Below are positions 56,277 through 63,676 of a DNA stretch of 64,000 nt, one piece after another. The stretch comes from VRUE01 sp963703335. GTDB taxonomy: Bacteria; Actinomycetota; Thermoleophilia; Solirubrobacterales; 70-9. How positions within the stretch are numbered: the first letter of the stretch is position 1; each line of letters starts with the position of its first letter. The position numbers and the translations under genes were made by a program. The notes beneath the pieces are model-generated. The model was not told the DNA's origin. It did not search any database and saw only the letters and a program-made list of their open reading frames with translations. The stretch lies in NCBI GenBank assembly GCA_963703335.1, contig OY969812.1, positions 2,108,001 through 2,172,000 of the forward strand, in the 5' to 3' direction.

Positions 56277-56539
56277 TCGACATAGCGGCTCGCTTTGGCG
56301 ACAACCTCGCTCGTGTCCGCAAGCGCGCCGATCTCTCCCAGGAAGAGCTGAGCGTCCGTGCCTCGCTTCACCGCACCGAGATCAGCCATCTGGAGCGCGG
56401 CCTGCGCATCGCCAGGGTGGACACCCTGGTCAAGCTGCTCGGCTCACTCGAAGTCTCAGCCGAGGAGCTGCTCGTTGGCCTGGACTGGACGCCGGGAGAC
56501 GTTCGCTACGGCACGTTCGTGGAGCGAGAACCCCGATGA
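56273..56539 (+). CDS. XRE-family helix-turn-helix regulator
   Basis: 88 aa. FGDNLARVRKRADLSQEELSVRASLHRTEISHLERGLRIARVDTLVKL is a textbook XRE HTH, including SQEELS and ISHLERG. Likely the element's repressor or an antitoxin-like DNA binder. Translationally coupled to the upstream unknown gene. A 458-bp non-coding stretch follows. Confidence 0.86.
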   Translation: MIDIAARFGDNLARVRKRADLSQEELSVRASLHRTEISHLERGLRIARVDTLVKLLGSLEVSAEELLVGLDWTPGDVRYGTFVEREPR

Positions 56540-56997
56540 AGGTCACACCGAGATCCAGAGCCCCCCACATCCATCCGCTTCCTACAGCGACCAGGCAGCG
56601 ACATCGAGGATCAGGCAGCCGACTCACCAGTCCGATCCAGGTCCATCTAGGAGGTTTCGTCCGCCGATCCAGGGGTCTCCAGAGAGCCTGTCGAGCCACC
56701 ACCTCCTACGGCCCGACACACTACGAACCCCTTGGTTTCATGCCTGGGCCGCAGCTTGCTGATCCCAAACGTCAGAAAGGCTCCGGCGGAGTGGCGGTGG
56801 CGACTCCGGCCGTGCCTCCGGCGGCCGATTGTGGCACGGCTACGCCGTGCGGGGGCCGCCTGTATGGAGGCCCGGCAGTTGCCCTGACCTTCGGTCTTTG
56901 GCCGAATAAGTGGATCAACCAGAGCCCCAGGATTGACCTATGGACTGTGAGACGAAATCAACCGACGGATTTGGGTCTGACTTTTGACATAAGGGGC
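56540..56997. other. Non-coding region upstream of excisionase and integrase
   Basis: No convincing gene. One frame stays open, but its translation is Arg/Pro/Ser-rich and composition-driven. It contains a hairpin-forming GCACGGC...GCCGTGC and repeated CTCCGGC/GCCGGAG-like segments around 56790-56860. Possibly the promoter region for excisionase/integrase or binding sites for integrase arms (inference). Confidence 0.4.
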
Positions 56998-57195
56998 ATG
57001 CAGAGGAACCCCGCCCCGTCGCCCAGCTTCTTCACCGAGCGAACCCTCGCCGCCTATCTCGCGGTCTCAGACCGCACGATCCGCAACTGGATCAGTAGAG
57101 GCGAACTGCCCTCTTACAAGCTCGGAGCCTCGCGCCGGATTGATCCGGCGGACGTAGACGTCTTCCTCGCCCAGCGAAGGGACGAGCCGACATGA
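56998..57195 (+). CDS. Helix-turn-helix excisionase-type protein
   Basis: 65 aa. FFTERTLAAYLAVSDRTIRNWISRGELPSYKLGASRRIDPADVDVFL is the MerR-like winged HTH of the excisionase/helix_turn_helix DNA-binding family. ATG 56998 is preceded by AAGGGG. ATGA overlap with the integrase gene. Its role would be directing excision or controlling integrase; both fit the neighbour. Confidence 0.84.
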   Translation: MQRNPAPSPSFFTERTLAAYLAVSDRTIRNWISRGELPSYKLGASRRIDPADVDVFLAQRRDEPT

Positions 57196-58286
57196 GACGC
57201 CGTGAGGCTCCGACCAAGCGCCGCAACCCCTCCGGGGAGATCGTTTGGATGGCGCGCTACACCGGCCGCGATGGCAAGCGCCGCGTCGCCAAGCCTCGCT
57301 GGAACGGCGGCAAGGGCACCTTCGACCTGAAGCGCGAAGCGCAGCAAGCCATCGACGAGGCCTACGGGCTCTCCGATCGCCCCGACACCCTGGGCGAGTA
57401 CTTCGCCACCTGGCCAACCAATCACCCGCGTTCAGAACGGACCAACGAGACCAACGAGCACCGCATCAGCCGCGTCCTCGAGGTGGAGGTCGAGGGCATC
57501 CCGCTGAAGCAATGGCCAATGCGCGAGCTGCGCCGCCGCCACGCCCTCGTCCTGGTCGACCACATGCTGCGGGTTCAAGGCAGAGCGACAACGGGAGTCG
57601 TCGGCATCCTCCGCTCGCTCTCGGCGATGGCCGAGGACGCGATCACCGACGAAGTGGCGGACCTCAATCCCTTCAAGGGAGTTCGGGTCCGAGCCAACGA
57701 CCCGAGGGCCAAGAAGAAGCGAAGGCCGATCCGCGTCTTCAGCTTCGAGCAGATGCACGCCTTCGCCAAAGCTGCCGGCCGCTACGAGGCGATGGTCCGT
57801 GTCTTCACCGATACCGGCATGAGGCTGGGGGAGGTGCTGCCGCTTCGCGTCGAGGACTTCGACGGCGAGACGCTGAAGGTCCGCCGCACCGCCCACGAGG
57901 GCACGATCCTCGACGGCACCAAGACCGACCACAGCGAGCACGACGCGGGGAGGACCGTCCCGGTCCCGGCGACCTTGGCCTGGCTGATCGAAGCCCAGCT
58001 CCAGCTAAACGGCGAGAACTGCGAGCTGTTGTTCGTCACCCCGACCGGCCGCATGTGGCGCGAGCGCAACTTCTACCGCGACCTCTGGCACCCGACCCAG
58101 CAGGCCTCCGGCCTAGACATCCGCCCCCACGAGTGCCGCCACTCCTACGTCACGCATCTGCGAGCGGCGGGCATCAACGACGCTGATCTAGCCGAGATCG
58201 CCGGCCACCGCGTGGAGACGATGCTCGCGCGGTATACGCATCCCGTGGGCGGGAGCTTTGGGGCGATTTGTGCGGCCATCGATTGA
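57192..58286 (+). CDS. int: Tyrosine site-specific recombinase (integrase)
   Basis: 364 aa. N-terminal arm-binding/core-binding region, then the catalytic core with Arg211 (GMRLGEVL), Lys near 245, His313-x-x-Arg316 (RPHECRHSY), His339 (GHRVE) and nucleophile Tyr348 (LARYTHP). Catalyses integration into the tRNA-Glu site and excision of the element. The gene is intact and overlaps the excisionase gene by 4 bp. Confidence 0.94.
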   Translation: MRRREAPTKRRNPSGEIVWMARYTGRDGKRRVAKPRWNGGKGTFDLKREAQQAIDEAYGLSDRPDTLGEYFATWPTNHPRSERTNETNEHRISRVLEVEVEGIPLKQWPMRELRRRHALVLVDHMLRVQGRATTGVVGILRSLSAMAEDAITDEVADLNPFKGVRVRANDPRAKKKRRPIRVFSFEQMHAFAKAAGRYEAMVRVFTDTGMRLGEVLPLRVEDFDGETLKVRRTAHEGTILDGTKTDHSEHDAGRTVPVPATLAWLIEAQLQLNGENCELLFVTPTGRMWRERNFYRDLWHPTQQASGLDIRPHECRHSYVTHLRAAGINDADLAEIAGHRVETMLARYTHPVGGSFGAICAAID

Positions 58287-58287
58287 C

Positions 58288-58308
58288 GTGCTGACCCCAG
58301 GTCAGCAC
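58288..58308. promoter_or_regulatory. 9-bp inverted repeat upstream of the RelBE-type pair
   Basis: GTGCTGACC (58288-58296) and GGTCAGCAC (58300-58308) are exact complements around CCA, 19 bp before the antitoxin ATG and 1 bp after the integrase stop. Likely operator, or terminator of the integrase gene. Confidence 0.6.
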
Positions 58309-58327
58309 TGGCGCTACCATCGAGTCC

Positions 58328-58576
58328 ATGACGACGCGCGAAAAGCTGCATCAGGTAGTTGACGAGCTCCCCGAGGAGGAGCTTGACGCAGCCCTGCAAG
58401 CAATTGAGTCGCGCGCCGATGACCCGCTGATTCGTCGCCTTGAAGACGTGGCCCCTGAGGACGAGGAGATTTCGGCTGAGGAGGAGGCTGCGGTGCAGGA
58501 AGCCCGCGACGAACTAACAGCGGGTGCTCCGCTGGTCTCGCATGACGAGATCAAGCGCGAGCTTGGGATCGAGTGA
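58328..58576 (+). CDS. RelB-like antitoxin
   Basis: 82 aa, strongly acidic. The N-terminus KLHQVVDELPEEELDAALQAI is typical of short antitoxins. The C-terminal part SHDEIKRELGIE is a common tail that docks on RelE-type toxins. Overlaps the toxin start by 4 bp (GTGA). Confidence 0.8.
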   Translation: MTTREKLHQVVDELPEEELDAALQAIESRADDPLIRRLEDVAPEDEEISAEEEAAVQEARDELTAGAPLVSHDEIKRELGIE

Positions 58577-58839
58577 CCTCCGACCCCTTGCGGGTTCTCT
58601 ACACGTCGCGGGCGCGGCGCGATCTTCGCGGCCTGGATCGCCAGATCGCGAAGCGTGTGGTGGCGTCGATTGACCGGCTTGCCAGCGACGATCCGCGTAG
58701 CGATATACGCAAGCTGATCGGATCGGATGAATACCGACTTCGGGTCGGTGAGTGGCGGGTCCGGTTCAGTCGTGAGGAGGCTGGGCGGGAGATCAGGATC
58801 CTGCGGGTCTTGCCACGTGGTCGAGCATACGACCGCTGA
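58573..58839 (+). CDS. RelE/ParE-family toxin
   Basis: 88 aa, basic. RVLYTSRARRDLRGLDRQIAKRVVASIDRLA, then IRKLIGSDEYRLRVGEWRVRFSR and the final EIRILRVLPRGRAYDR: the RelE fold with the catalytic-site Arg and a C-terminal Tyr. It probably cleaves ribosome-bound mRNA or, if ParE-like, acts on gyrase. Coupled to the RelB-like gene. Confidence 0.86.
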   Translation: MTSDPLRVLYTSRARRDLRGLDRQIAKRVVASIDRLASDDPRSDIRKLIGSDEYRLRVGEWRVRFSREEAGREIRILRVLPRGRAYDR

Positions 58840-58926
58840 GAATTTTCCGGGCAATTGGAACTTGCAGCGGGGGCCACGGGTGCTCGTATCAACCTGTCGC
58901 CCGACTTCCTTCGTATTGTGCATCGG

Positions 58927-60516
58927 ATGCACGTTAAGGAACTGAAACTCACCGACTTTAAGGCGTTCTCCGAGCTAACGATTCAGCTCCCTGGTCGTCC
59001 CTCGCTAATAATGCTTTGCGGACCGAATGGCTCCGGCAAGTCGAGCCTGCTTGACGCTTTTTCAACATGGCGTCAACGCAACCGCTGGGGACTCAACGAT
59101 CCGGAGTTCTTCCGTCGTGGCGGCGACCGTGGAGCCGGTGGTGAAGGCCAATTCGAGCTTGAGTTCCATGAGGGCCCGCCGCCGGACCCCCTCGCCAGCG
59201 TCTATGTCAGAACTGCGCAACGCATTACGGTGGAGTTCACCAACAACAACCTCCACCGTCTTGAAGCAGCAAAAAACCAGCAAGGACCCGTTCGCTCGAT
59301 TGACCTTGATGACCGCGTAGCCGAGAACTTCCAACGCCTAGTTACGCAGTCAATCGACGCTCTTTGGGATCGCGATGGCCGGGAACGGCGCGCAGGAGAA
59401 ATCGTTGACAGCTTTGTCGGTGCCATTGATGAGCCGTTGCAGAGACTGCTTCCCGGATTGCGCTTCGATGGTCCGGATAAGCCGATGGAGCAGGGCAGTA
59501 CGTTTCGCTTTTCTAAGGACGGTCTAGAGAGGTATGGCTACAAGCAGCTTTCCGGTGGTGAGAAGGCTGTGTTCGATCTCCTTCTTGACACCGTGCTCAA
59601 GCGTCATGAGTTTCCAGAGGCAGTTTGGTGCATCGATGAGCCCGAGCTTCACGTCAATCCCAACATCCAGGGAGCCTTGCTCCGCGAGGTTTGCGCCTTG
59701 CTGCCGGAAACTGCGCAGCTCTGGGTCTGCACCCACTCGGCCGGTATGCTCGCCCAAGCTCGGAAAATTTACTCTGAAGATCATGAGGCGGTTGCGTTTC
59801 TAGATCTAGGCGCCGTCGATGCGACCCAGGCGGAAGTCCTTGAGCCTTCTACACCCGACCGACCTTTTTGGACACGCCAACTGGAAGTTGCCCTAGGCGA
59901 CTTTGCCGCGCTATTGGCACCGTCGCGTGTGGTTCTTTGCGAGGGCTATCCGGCTGCCACAACTCGTGCCAGTGCTCAATGGGATTCAAGTGTCCTAGAG
60001 CGAGTCTTCTCGGATCATTATCCCGACGTCGGCTACTTCTCCGTCGGGGGTTCACACGAGGTCGTCGGTGACAAGATGCATCTTGGCGAAGCGCTCATCA
60101 CCCTTGCAGACGGCGTCGAGGTTCTTCGAGTTATAGACCGGGACGCTCGCAGCGAGGAGGAGATCCAAGAGCTCAATGAGGACGGGTGTCGTGTCCTCCG
60201 CCGACGCCACCTAGAGTCCTATCTTCTCGACTACGAGGTCCTAGATGCTCTCTGCGAAAAGTTTGGGCAGCTTGACAAGACAACTGAGCTTCGTGCTGCG
60301 CTCGATAAGGCCCTCAAAGACAGCGTCGATCGCGGAAATCCAGCTGACGATTTCAAGAAAGCGTCATCTGAATTTGTAGCGGCTGCCCGTCGGCTTCTCG
60401 GGCCGGTTGCCGGGGGGAATACGCCATCTGTTTTCTTGCGCGACACAGTCGCCCCCTGTCTTCGTCCGGGTATGGCCACCTTTGAGGAGCTTCGCGAGGA
60501 CGTTTTCGGCGGCTAG
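58927..60516 (+). CDS. OLD-like AAA ATPase with C-terminal TOPRIM domain
   Basis: 529 aa from ATG 58927. ABC/SMC-type ATPase: Walker A GPNGSGKSS (32-40), signature LSGGEK (208-213), Walker B WCIDEPE (234-240), H-loop THS (269-271). A TOPRIM-like nuclease domain follows: VVLCEG (Glu339), FSVGGSHEV, and VIDRDARS (Asp404, Asp406), then RRHLESYLLD. Such OLD/DUF4435-type fusions are phage-defence effectors in several systems, including GajA of Gabija. No GajB-like helicase is adjacent. The gene converges on the 597-aa gene. Confidence 0.85.
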   Translation: MHVKELKLTDFKAFSELTIQLPGRPSLIMLCGPNGSGKSSLLDAFSTWRQRNRWGLNDPEFFRRGGDRGAGGEGQFELEFHEGPPPDPLASVYVRTAQRITVEFTNNNLHRLEAAKNQQGPVRSIDLDDRVAENFQRLVTQSIDALWDRDGRERRAGEIVDSFVGAIDEPLQRLLPGLRFDGPDKPMEQGSTFRFSKDGLERYGYKQLSGGEKAVFDLLLDTVLKRHEFPEAVWCIDEPELHVNPNIQGALLREVCALLPETAQLWVCTHSAGMLAQARKIYSEDHEAVAFLDLGAVDATQAEVLEPSTPDRPFWTRQLEVALGDFAALLAPSRVVLCEGYPAATTRASAQWDSSVLERVFSDHYPDVGYFSVGGSHEVVGDKMHLGEALITLADGVEVLRVIDRDARSEEEIQELNEDGCRVLRRRHLESYLLDYEVLDALCEKFGQLDKTTELRAALDKALKDSVDRGNPADDFKKASSEFVAAARRLLGPVAGGNTPSVFLRDTVAPCLRPGMATFEELREDVFGG

Positions 60517-60629
60517 GTTTTGGCTGGCTGGTCCCTTCGGTCTATGGGAACTGCAAGCGGCGCTGTAGAGCCAGAGTCGTTCAGCCTTTCAAGGCGAAGA
60601 TCGTGGCGGTTCTTCGTGCGTCGGGCTGT

Positions 60630-62423
60630 TCACGCTGCTCCTACGACGGCAAACTCCGCACCGACCGATTGGCAGTTGGCCGCAACGCCATTCAAAAGGG
60701 TGTCGAGACGTCGCAGCCGCGCAAGTTGAGGATGGTTGCCGTCTGATCGCACCTGGTTAAGTAGTGGCTCGCGAACGTGCGGCTGGACGATCACCACCCG
60801 CCGGCGCGCGCTGCCCGCGACTGCGTCGATCTGCGCAACGAATTGCTCTCGGCTCCGTGCTACCCCGTCCTCCCAGGCGAGAAGGTTCAGCGTCTCCGGA
60901 AACCTGGTTCCCAACATGTTCCCGGCTGCCAAGATCGAGTCGAGGTGGCGGAGATTCTTTACCGCCTGGGCACAGACCGTCTCATAGGGCGCAACTGCGA
61001 TCTCGCGCCCAGCGCTGGCTGAGTGGGCACCCTTGGCATGGATCAACGTGAGGATCGGAACGCTTTCGGTGAGATCGAGATGGAGGAAGTCGGCCGTCTC
61101 CCCCGGGCGGTCGTCGCAGGCAAGCCAACTCTGGGCGCCCTCGATCCCCGCCCCACTTGGCCACTGGCTGTAAATCCAGCTGAACAAGGAGTGGTCGGTC
61201 CCACTGATCGCCTCGATGCCAATCTCCGGCTTCTCGCGATCGACTTCCCAGTTACCGTCAAAGGGAACCCACTTCCAGCCCATAAACGGCAGATCGCGAT
61301 GGCGCATTGAGAAGGCTTGGCGGCCTTGGACCGAATGACCCGACTCAAAGTTCACCGTTAGCGACTCGGGGTCTCGTAGCTGATTGACGATCTCACTGAA
61401 CTCCTCGACGTGCTCAGGGTCGGCCGTCCCCGAGAGAGAGGTCTCGATCTCACCGCCGACGGCAGTGAACGACAGCTCCACCGTCCCAAGGGTCACTCCG
61501 GCCTGACGCGTGATCGCCTTGAGAGAGGCCCCGTCTGATTCGGTTACCTCGAATGCCGTTGCGAAAGCGAGTTTCTCCATCGCCGCCAAAGTCTCGGCTT
61601 CGTGAGAGTCGAGCACCGGACCGGCTATGAGCAACTCGGGAGGGGTGATTGCGAGCTCGTAAGCACCCTCAACTCCGGAGAGATCATTCTGCGCAGCGGC
61701 TAGTACCGGCAGCGGCTCAAGACTTGACCCTTCGTTAGCCGCGAGCGTCTCAAGGATCGCGACGAGGGTCGTCTCAAAGTCGGCACGATCGGTTGAAGGG
61801 GACACCCATAGGCGAGACTCATCCACAGCTAGGCCCATTACCTCGCCGATGTCCGCGTTGTCGGGTTCGGCGCGGATCGCTGTGTAGCGATAGCTCTGAT
61901 CCGCGAGCGGATCGAGGGCACTTTCTAGAGCGCGCCCGCCCATCACTTTCGTATCGGCCTTGTAGTCGGTCGAGTGGTGAGTGCCCCGTAGCCACAGCGT
62001 GCGGGCGCGGCCTTTCACGAAGGCGGCCTTCAGCTGCCCCGGGTCTGCGAAGGTGAGTGGGCCAAGTTCCCCCTTCCTAAGAGCTTTCTTTATGGCCCCT
62101 TTCTTTGACGTCTCGGTGATATGGATGGCGACCCAGTTCGCTTTCCGGACTACGAGCGCGAGATGATTCACTCGGTCAAGGATTGGCTCTCTTGACCATG
62201 CCACCGGGCGGCGGACGTCGTAGTGAACGAAGGAGATCTCAACTGGCTCGGTTTCATTTCCAACTGCAAGTACTCGTCGAGAGGCGCCCCCCTGTTTGAT
62301 CTTCAGCACCTTCCTCAGCTTCAGCAGAATCTGCCGCGCGCTGACGTCTTTGCCCTCGTGCAAGCGAGCCACGAGCGCCGATTTGAAGGGCCTCAGATCG
62401 TCCAGAATTAGAGTTGCCGGCAT
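60630..62423 (-). CDS. Unknown 597-aa protein of the integrative element
   Basis: No family recognised with confidence. The N-terminus ILDDLRPFKSALVARLHEGKDVSARQI is helical; the middle is mixed. Residues ~434-494 contain LACDDRPGETADFLHLDL, ILTLIHAKGAHS and APYETVCAQAVKNLRHLD. The E-x-x-D...H-x-K pattern recalls PD-(D/E)xK-like nuclease sites, but the strict (D/E)xK is HxK here, so this is tentative. It converges on the OLD-like gene (113 bp between stops). The codon composition is less GC-rich than in host genes nearby, fitting transfer. Confidence 0.68.
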   Translation of the reverse strand: MPATLILDDLRPFKSALVARLHEGKDVSARQILLKLRKVLKIKQGGASRRVLAVGNETEPVEISFVHYDVRRPVAWSREPILDRVNHLALVVRKANWVAIHITETSKKGAIKKALRKGELGPLTFADPGQLKAAFVKGRARTLWLRGTHHSTDYKADTKVMGGRALESALDPLADQSYRYTAIRAEPDNADIGEVMGLAVDESRLWVSPSTDRADFETTLVAILETLAANEGSSLEPLPVLAAAQNDLSGVEGAYELAITPPELLIAGPVLDSHEAETLAAMEKLAFATAFEVTESDGASLKAITRQAGVTLGTVELSFTAVGGEIETSLSGTADPEHVEEFSEIVNQLRDPESLTVNFESGHSVQGRQAFSMRHRDLPFMGWKWVPFDGNWEVDREKPEIGIEAISGTDHSLFSWIYSQWPSGAGIEGAQSWLACDDRPGETADFLHLDLTESVPILTLIHAKGAHSASAGREIAVAPYETVCAQAVKNLRHLDSILAAGNMLGTRFPETLNLLAWEDGVARSREQFVAQIDAVAGSARRRVVIVQPHVREPLLNQVRSDGNHPQLARLRRLDTLLNGVAANCQSVGAEFAVVGAA

Positions 62424-62786
62424 CGTTGAGCGCTCCTCACCGCTTAGGGATGACCAGCGAGATCCCCGAATCGCGCTGGCCCGTCATAAGGTCATTTTTT
62501 GGTACGTCCGGATATCCTGACACTTAGGTCGGCCGCGGGCGGCCGCTACGTCGCACGTGCTGAGGGGCAGTGGTGGGGCGGTGTCGCGCGATTCGGTTAC
62601 TGCGTAATCTCGAACACGCGGAGGACCAGCGGGAACGACCCGAGTTTCAACGCGAGTCAAGTCGCATATCTGCCACTGAATCGCCGCTAGCCCGCTTCGC
62701 GAGTTCTATTTCGCCGGGCGCATTCCGCTGTCTTTCCGACAGCGCCACGCTCCCATTGCTCGCCACCTTGGGCGTAGCATTGGTCT
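62424..62786. other. Non-coding stretch with a degenerate tRNA 3'-end
   Basis: No gene longer than about 60 codons looks real. It contains the putative promoter of the 597-aa gene and, at 62701-62737, a degenerate copy of the repeat's tRNA 3' end. The MNT gene follows. Confidence 0.5.
62701..62737 (+). repeat. Degenerate third copy of the tRNA-Glu 3'-end/att sequence
   Basis: GAGTTCTATTTCGCCGGGCG onward aligns with the T-arm, acceptor end and first downstream bases of tRNA-Glu (55396-55432), sharing CCGGGCGCATT, CG and CTTTCC at about 80% identity with single-base gaps. It ends where the exact repeats continue. Probably an old attachment-site remnant inside the element. Confidence 0.5.
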
Positions 62787-63092
62787 ATGAGAGAGGCGGG
62801 TCCAAATAGCAACGTCCAGGCAAGGCGAGAGTCCCGCGACGTGATTGCTCGCATTGCCGCTGCGCACGGTGCCCTCAATGTGCGCGTGTTTGGTTCCGCG
62901 AGTCGCGGTGAGGCCGAAGGAAGCGACCTTGACCTCTTGGTCGATATGTCCGAGGGGTGCAACCTGTTCGATCTAGTCGCGTTCTCCAACGACCTGGAAG
63001 ACACCCTCGAAATTGGTGTCGATGTCGTCACCGAGGGCAGTCTTTCGCCCTATCTACGTGAGCGGATTCTTGCTGAGGCGGTTGCGCTCTAA
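62787..63092 (+). CDS. MNT-domain nucleotidyltransferase (MntA-like), orphan
   Basis: 101 aa. VRVFGSASRGEAEGSDLDLLVDM has the GSxxRG...SDxDLLV motif of minimal nucleotidyltransferases. In type VII HEPN/MNT modules MntA AMPylates the HepT toxin; here no HEPN gene follows, since the next gene is on the opposite strand. ATG 62787; the upstream region holds the degenerate att copy. Confidence 0.82.
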   Translation: MREAGPNSNVQARRESRDVIARIAAAHGALNVRVFGSASRGEAEGSDLDLLVDMSEGCNLFDLVAFSNDLEDTLEIGVDVVTEGSLSPYLRERILAEAVAL

Positions 63093-63124
63093 AGGACGAA
63101 GGCGTGTGCCTGCGTCGCGAGAGA

Positions 63125-63149
63125 GAGGATCAGCCTGGGGCTGATCCTC
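63125..63149. terminator. Hairpin between convergent genes
   Basis: GAGGATCAGC (63125-63134) and GCTGATCCTC (63140-63149) pair perfectly around CTGGG. It follows the MNT stop by 32 bp and covers the stop of the small minus-strand gene. Confidence 0.6.
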
Positions 63150-63342
63150 AGTGGCTTTCACGAGAGCGGCGAACAGCGGCGGCGACGTCAGGCATTGGCT
63201 GGCCGTTTGCCATCCAGCCCCAGCCCTTCGGCAGCCGCACCCTCTCGCCGCTTCGCTCCAACTCCTCAATCACGATCCGCGCCCGCGTAGCCTTCGCCTC
63301 GTCGAGGTTGACCACGTCGCGGATGAGCTTTTCCTTCGCCAT
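63148..63342 (-). CDS. Small unknown protein near the right end of the element
   Basis: 64 aa from ATG 63342 with GGGGGTG upstream. Sequence is charged (KEKLIRDVVNLDEAKATRAR, VIEELERSGERVRLPKGWGW). It may be a short DNA-binding or antitoxin-like protein, but no family was recognised. An in-frame start at 63399 would add 19 residues. Convergent with the MNT gene. Confidence 0.5.
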   Translation of the reverse strand: MAKEKLIRDVVNLDEAKATRARIVIEELERSGERVRLPKGWGWMANGQPMPDVAAAVRRSRESH

Positions 63343-63464
63343 CACCCCCAAATCGTACCCGGCCTCACGAGTCTTGACCTTCGGTCGAAACGACCGCAAC
63401 TGTCATGTCCCATAAAAGTCACAGAGTCGCCGCAGATGGCTCTGCCATGCGGGCGCTGACCAGC

Positions 63465-63628
63465 CTTTCAAGCCGGAGGTCGAGAGTTCGATTCTCTCCG
63501 GGCGCATTTCGTTGCTTTCCCCGCGATGCCGTTCTATGCCCGGTGCAGAGCCAAACGCCGCGCTTCTCCCCGATTTGCCGTTCCGCGCCCATTTTGACGA
63601 TTCCGACCCGTTCCGCAAGGTCGTGGTC
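63465..63628 (+). repeat. Direct repeat, right (attR) copy
   Basis: 164 bp matching 55377-55539 (see that entry). Upstream sequence (CTGACCAGC) is unrelated to tRNA, and downstream sequence differs from the left copy after GTGGTC, so this is the right junction of the integrated element. Confidence 0.9.
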
Positions 63629-63676
63629 TCAGAGGCGCGGTGGACTCGATCCGGTCGATCGGGCACGATGTGAGCA

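Larger units (their letters stand above)
55377..63628 (+). mobile_element. Integrative element in tRNA-Glu, about 8.2 kb
   Basis: Bounded by direct repeats 55377-55539 and 63465-63628 that begin at the 5' side of the tRNA-Glu anticodon loop. Inside: two small HTH regulators, a tyrosine integrase with helix-turn-helix excisionase candidate, a RelBE-type pair, an OLD-like ATPase/TOPRIM protein, an unknown 597-aa protein, an MNT nucleotidyltransferase and a short unknown gene. There are no structural phage or conjugation genes, so it may be an integrative mobilisable element, a satellite or a relic. The cargo suggests defence. Confidence 0.85.

Noticed and set aside
56536..56997. Possible in-frame N-terminal extension of the excisionase gene
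   Set aside because: The translation is Arg/Pro/Ser-rich and the 65-aa excisionase from 56998 is the normal family length.
58927..60516. Gabija system (GajA/GajB)
   Set aside because: The OLD-like protein fits GajA in outline, but no UvrD-type GajB helicase is adjacent, so the name is not justified.
62499..62690. 63-codon open frame
   Set aside because: No domain, no ribosome site, and it crosses the promoter region of the 597-aa gene.
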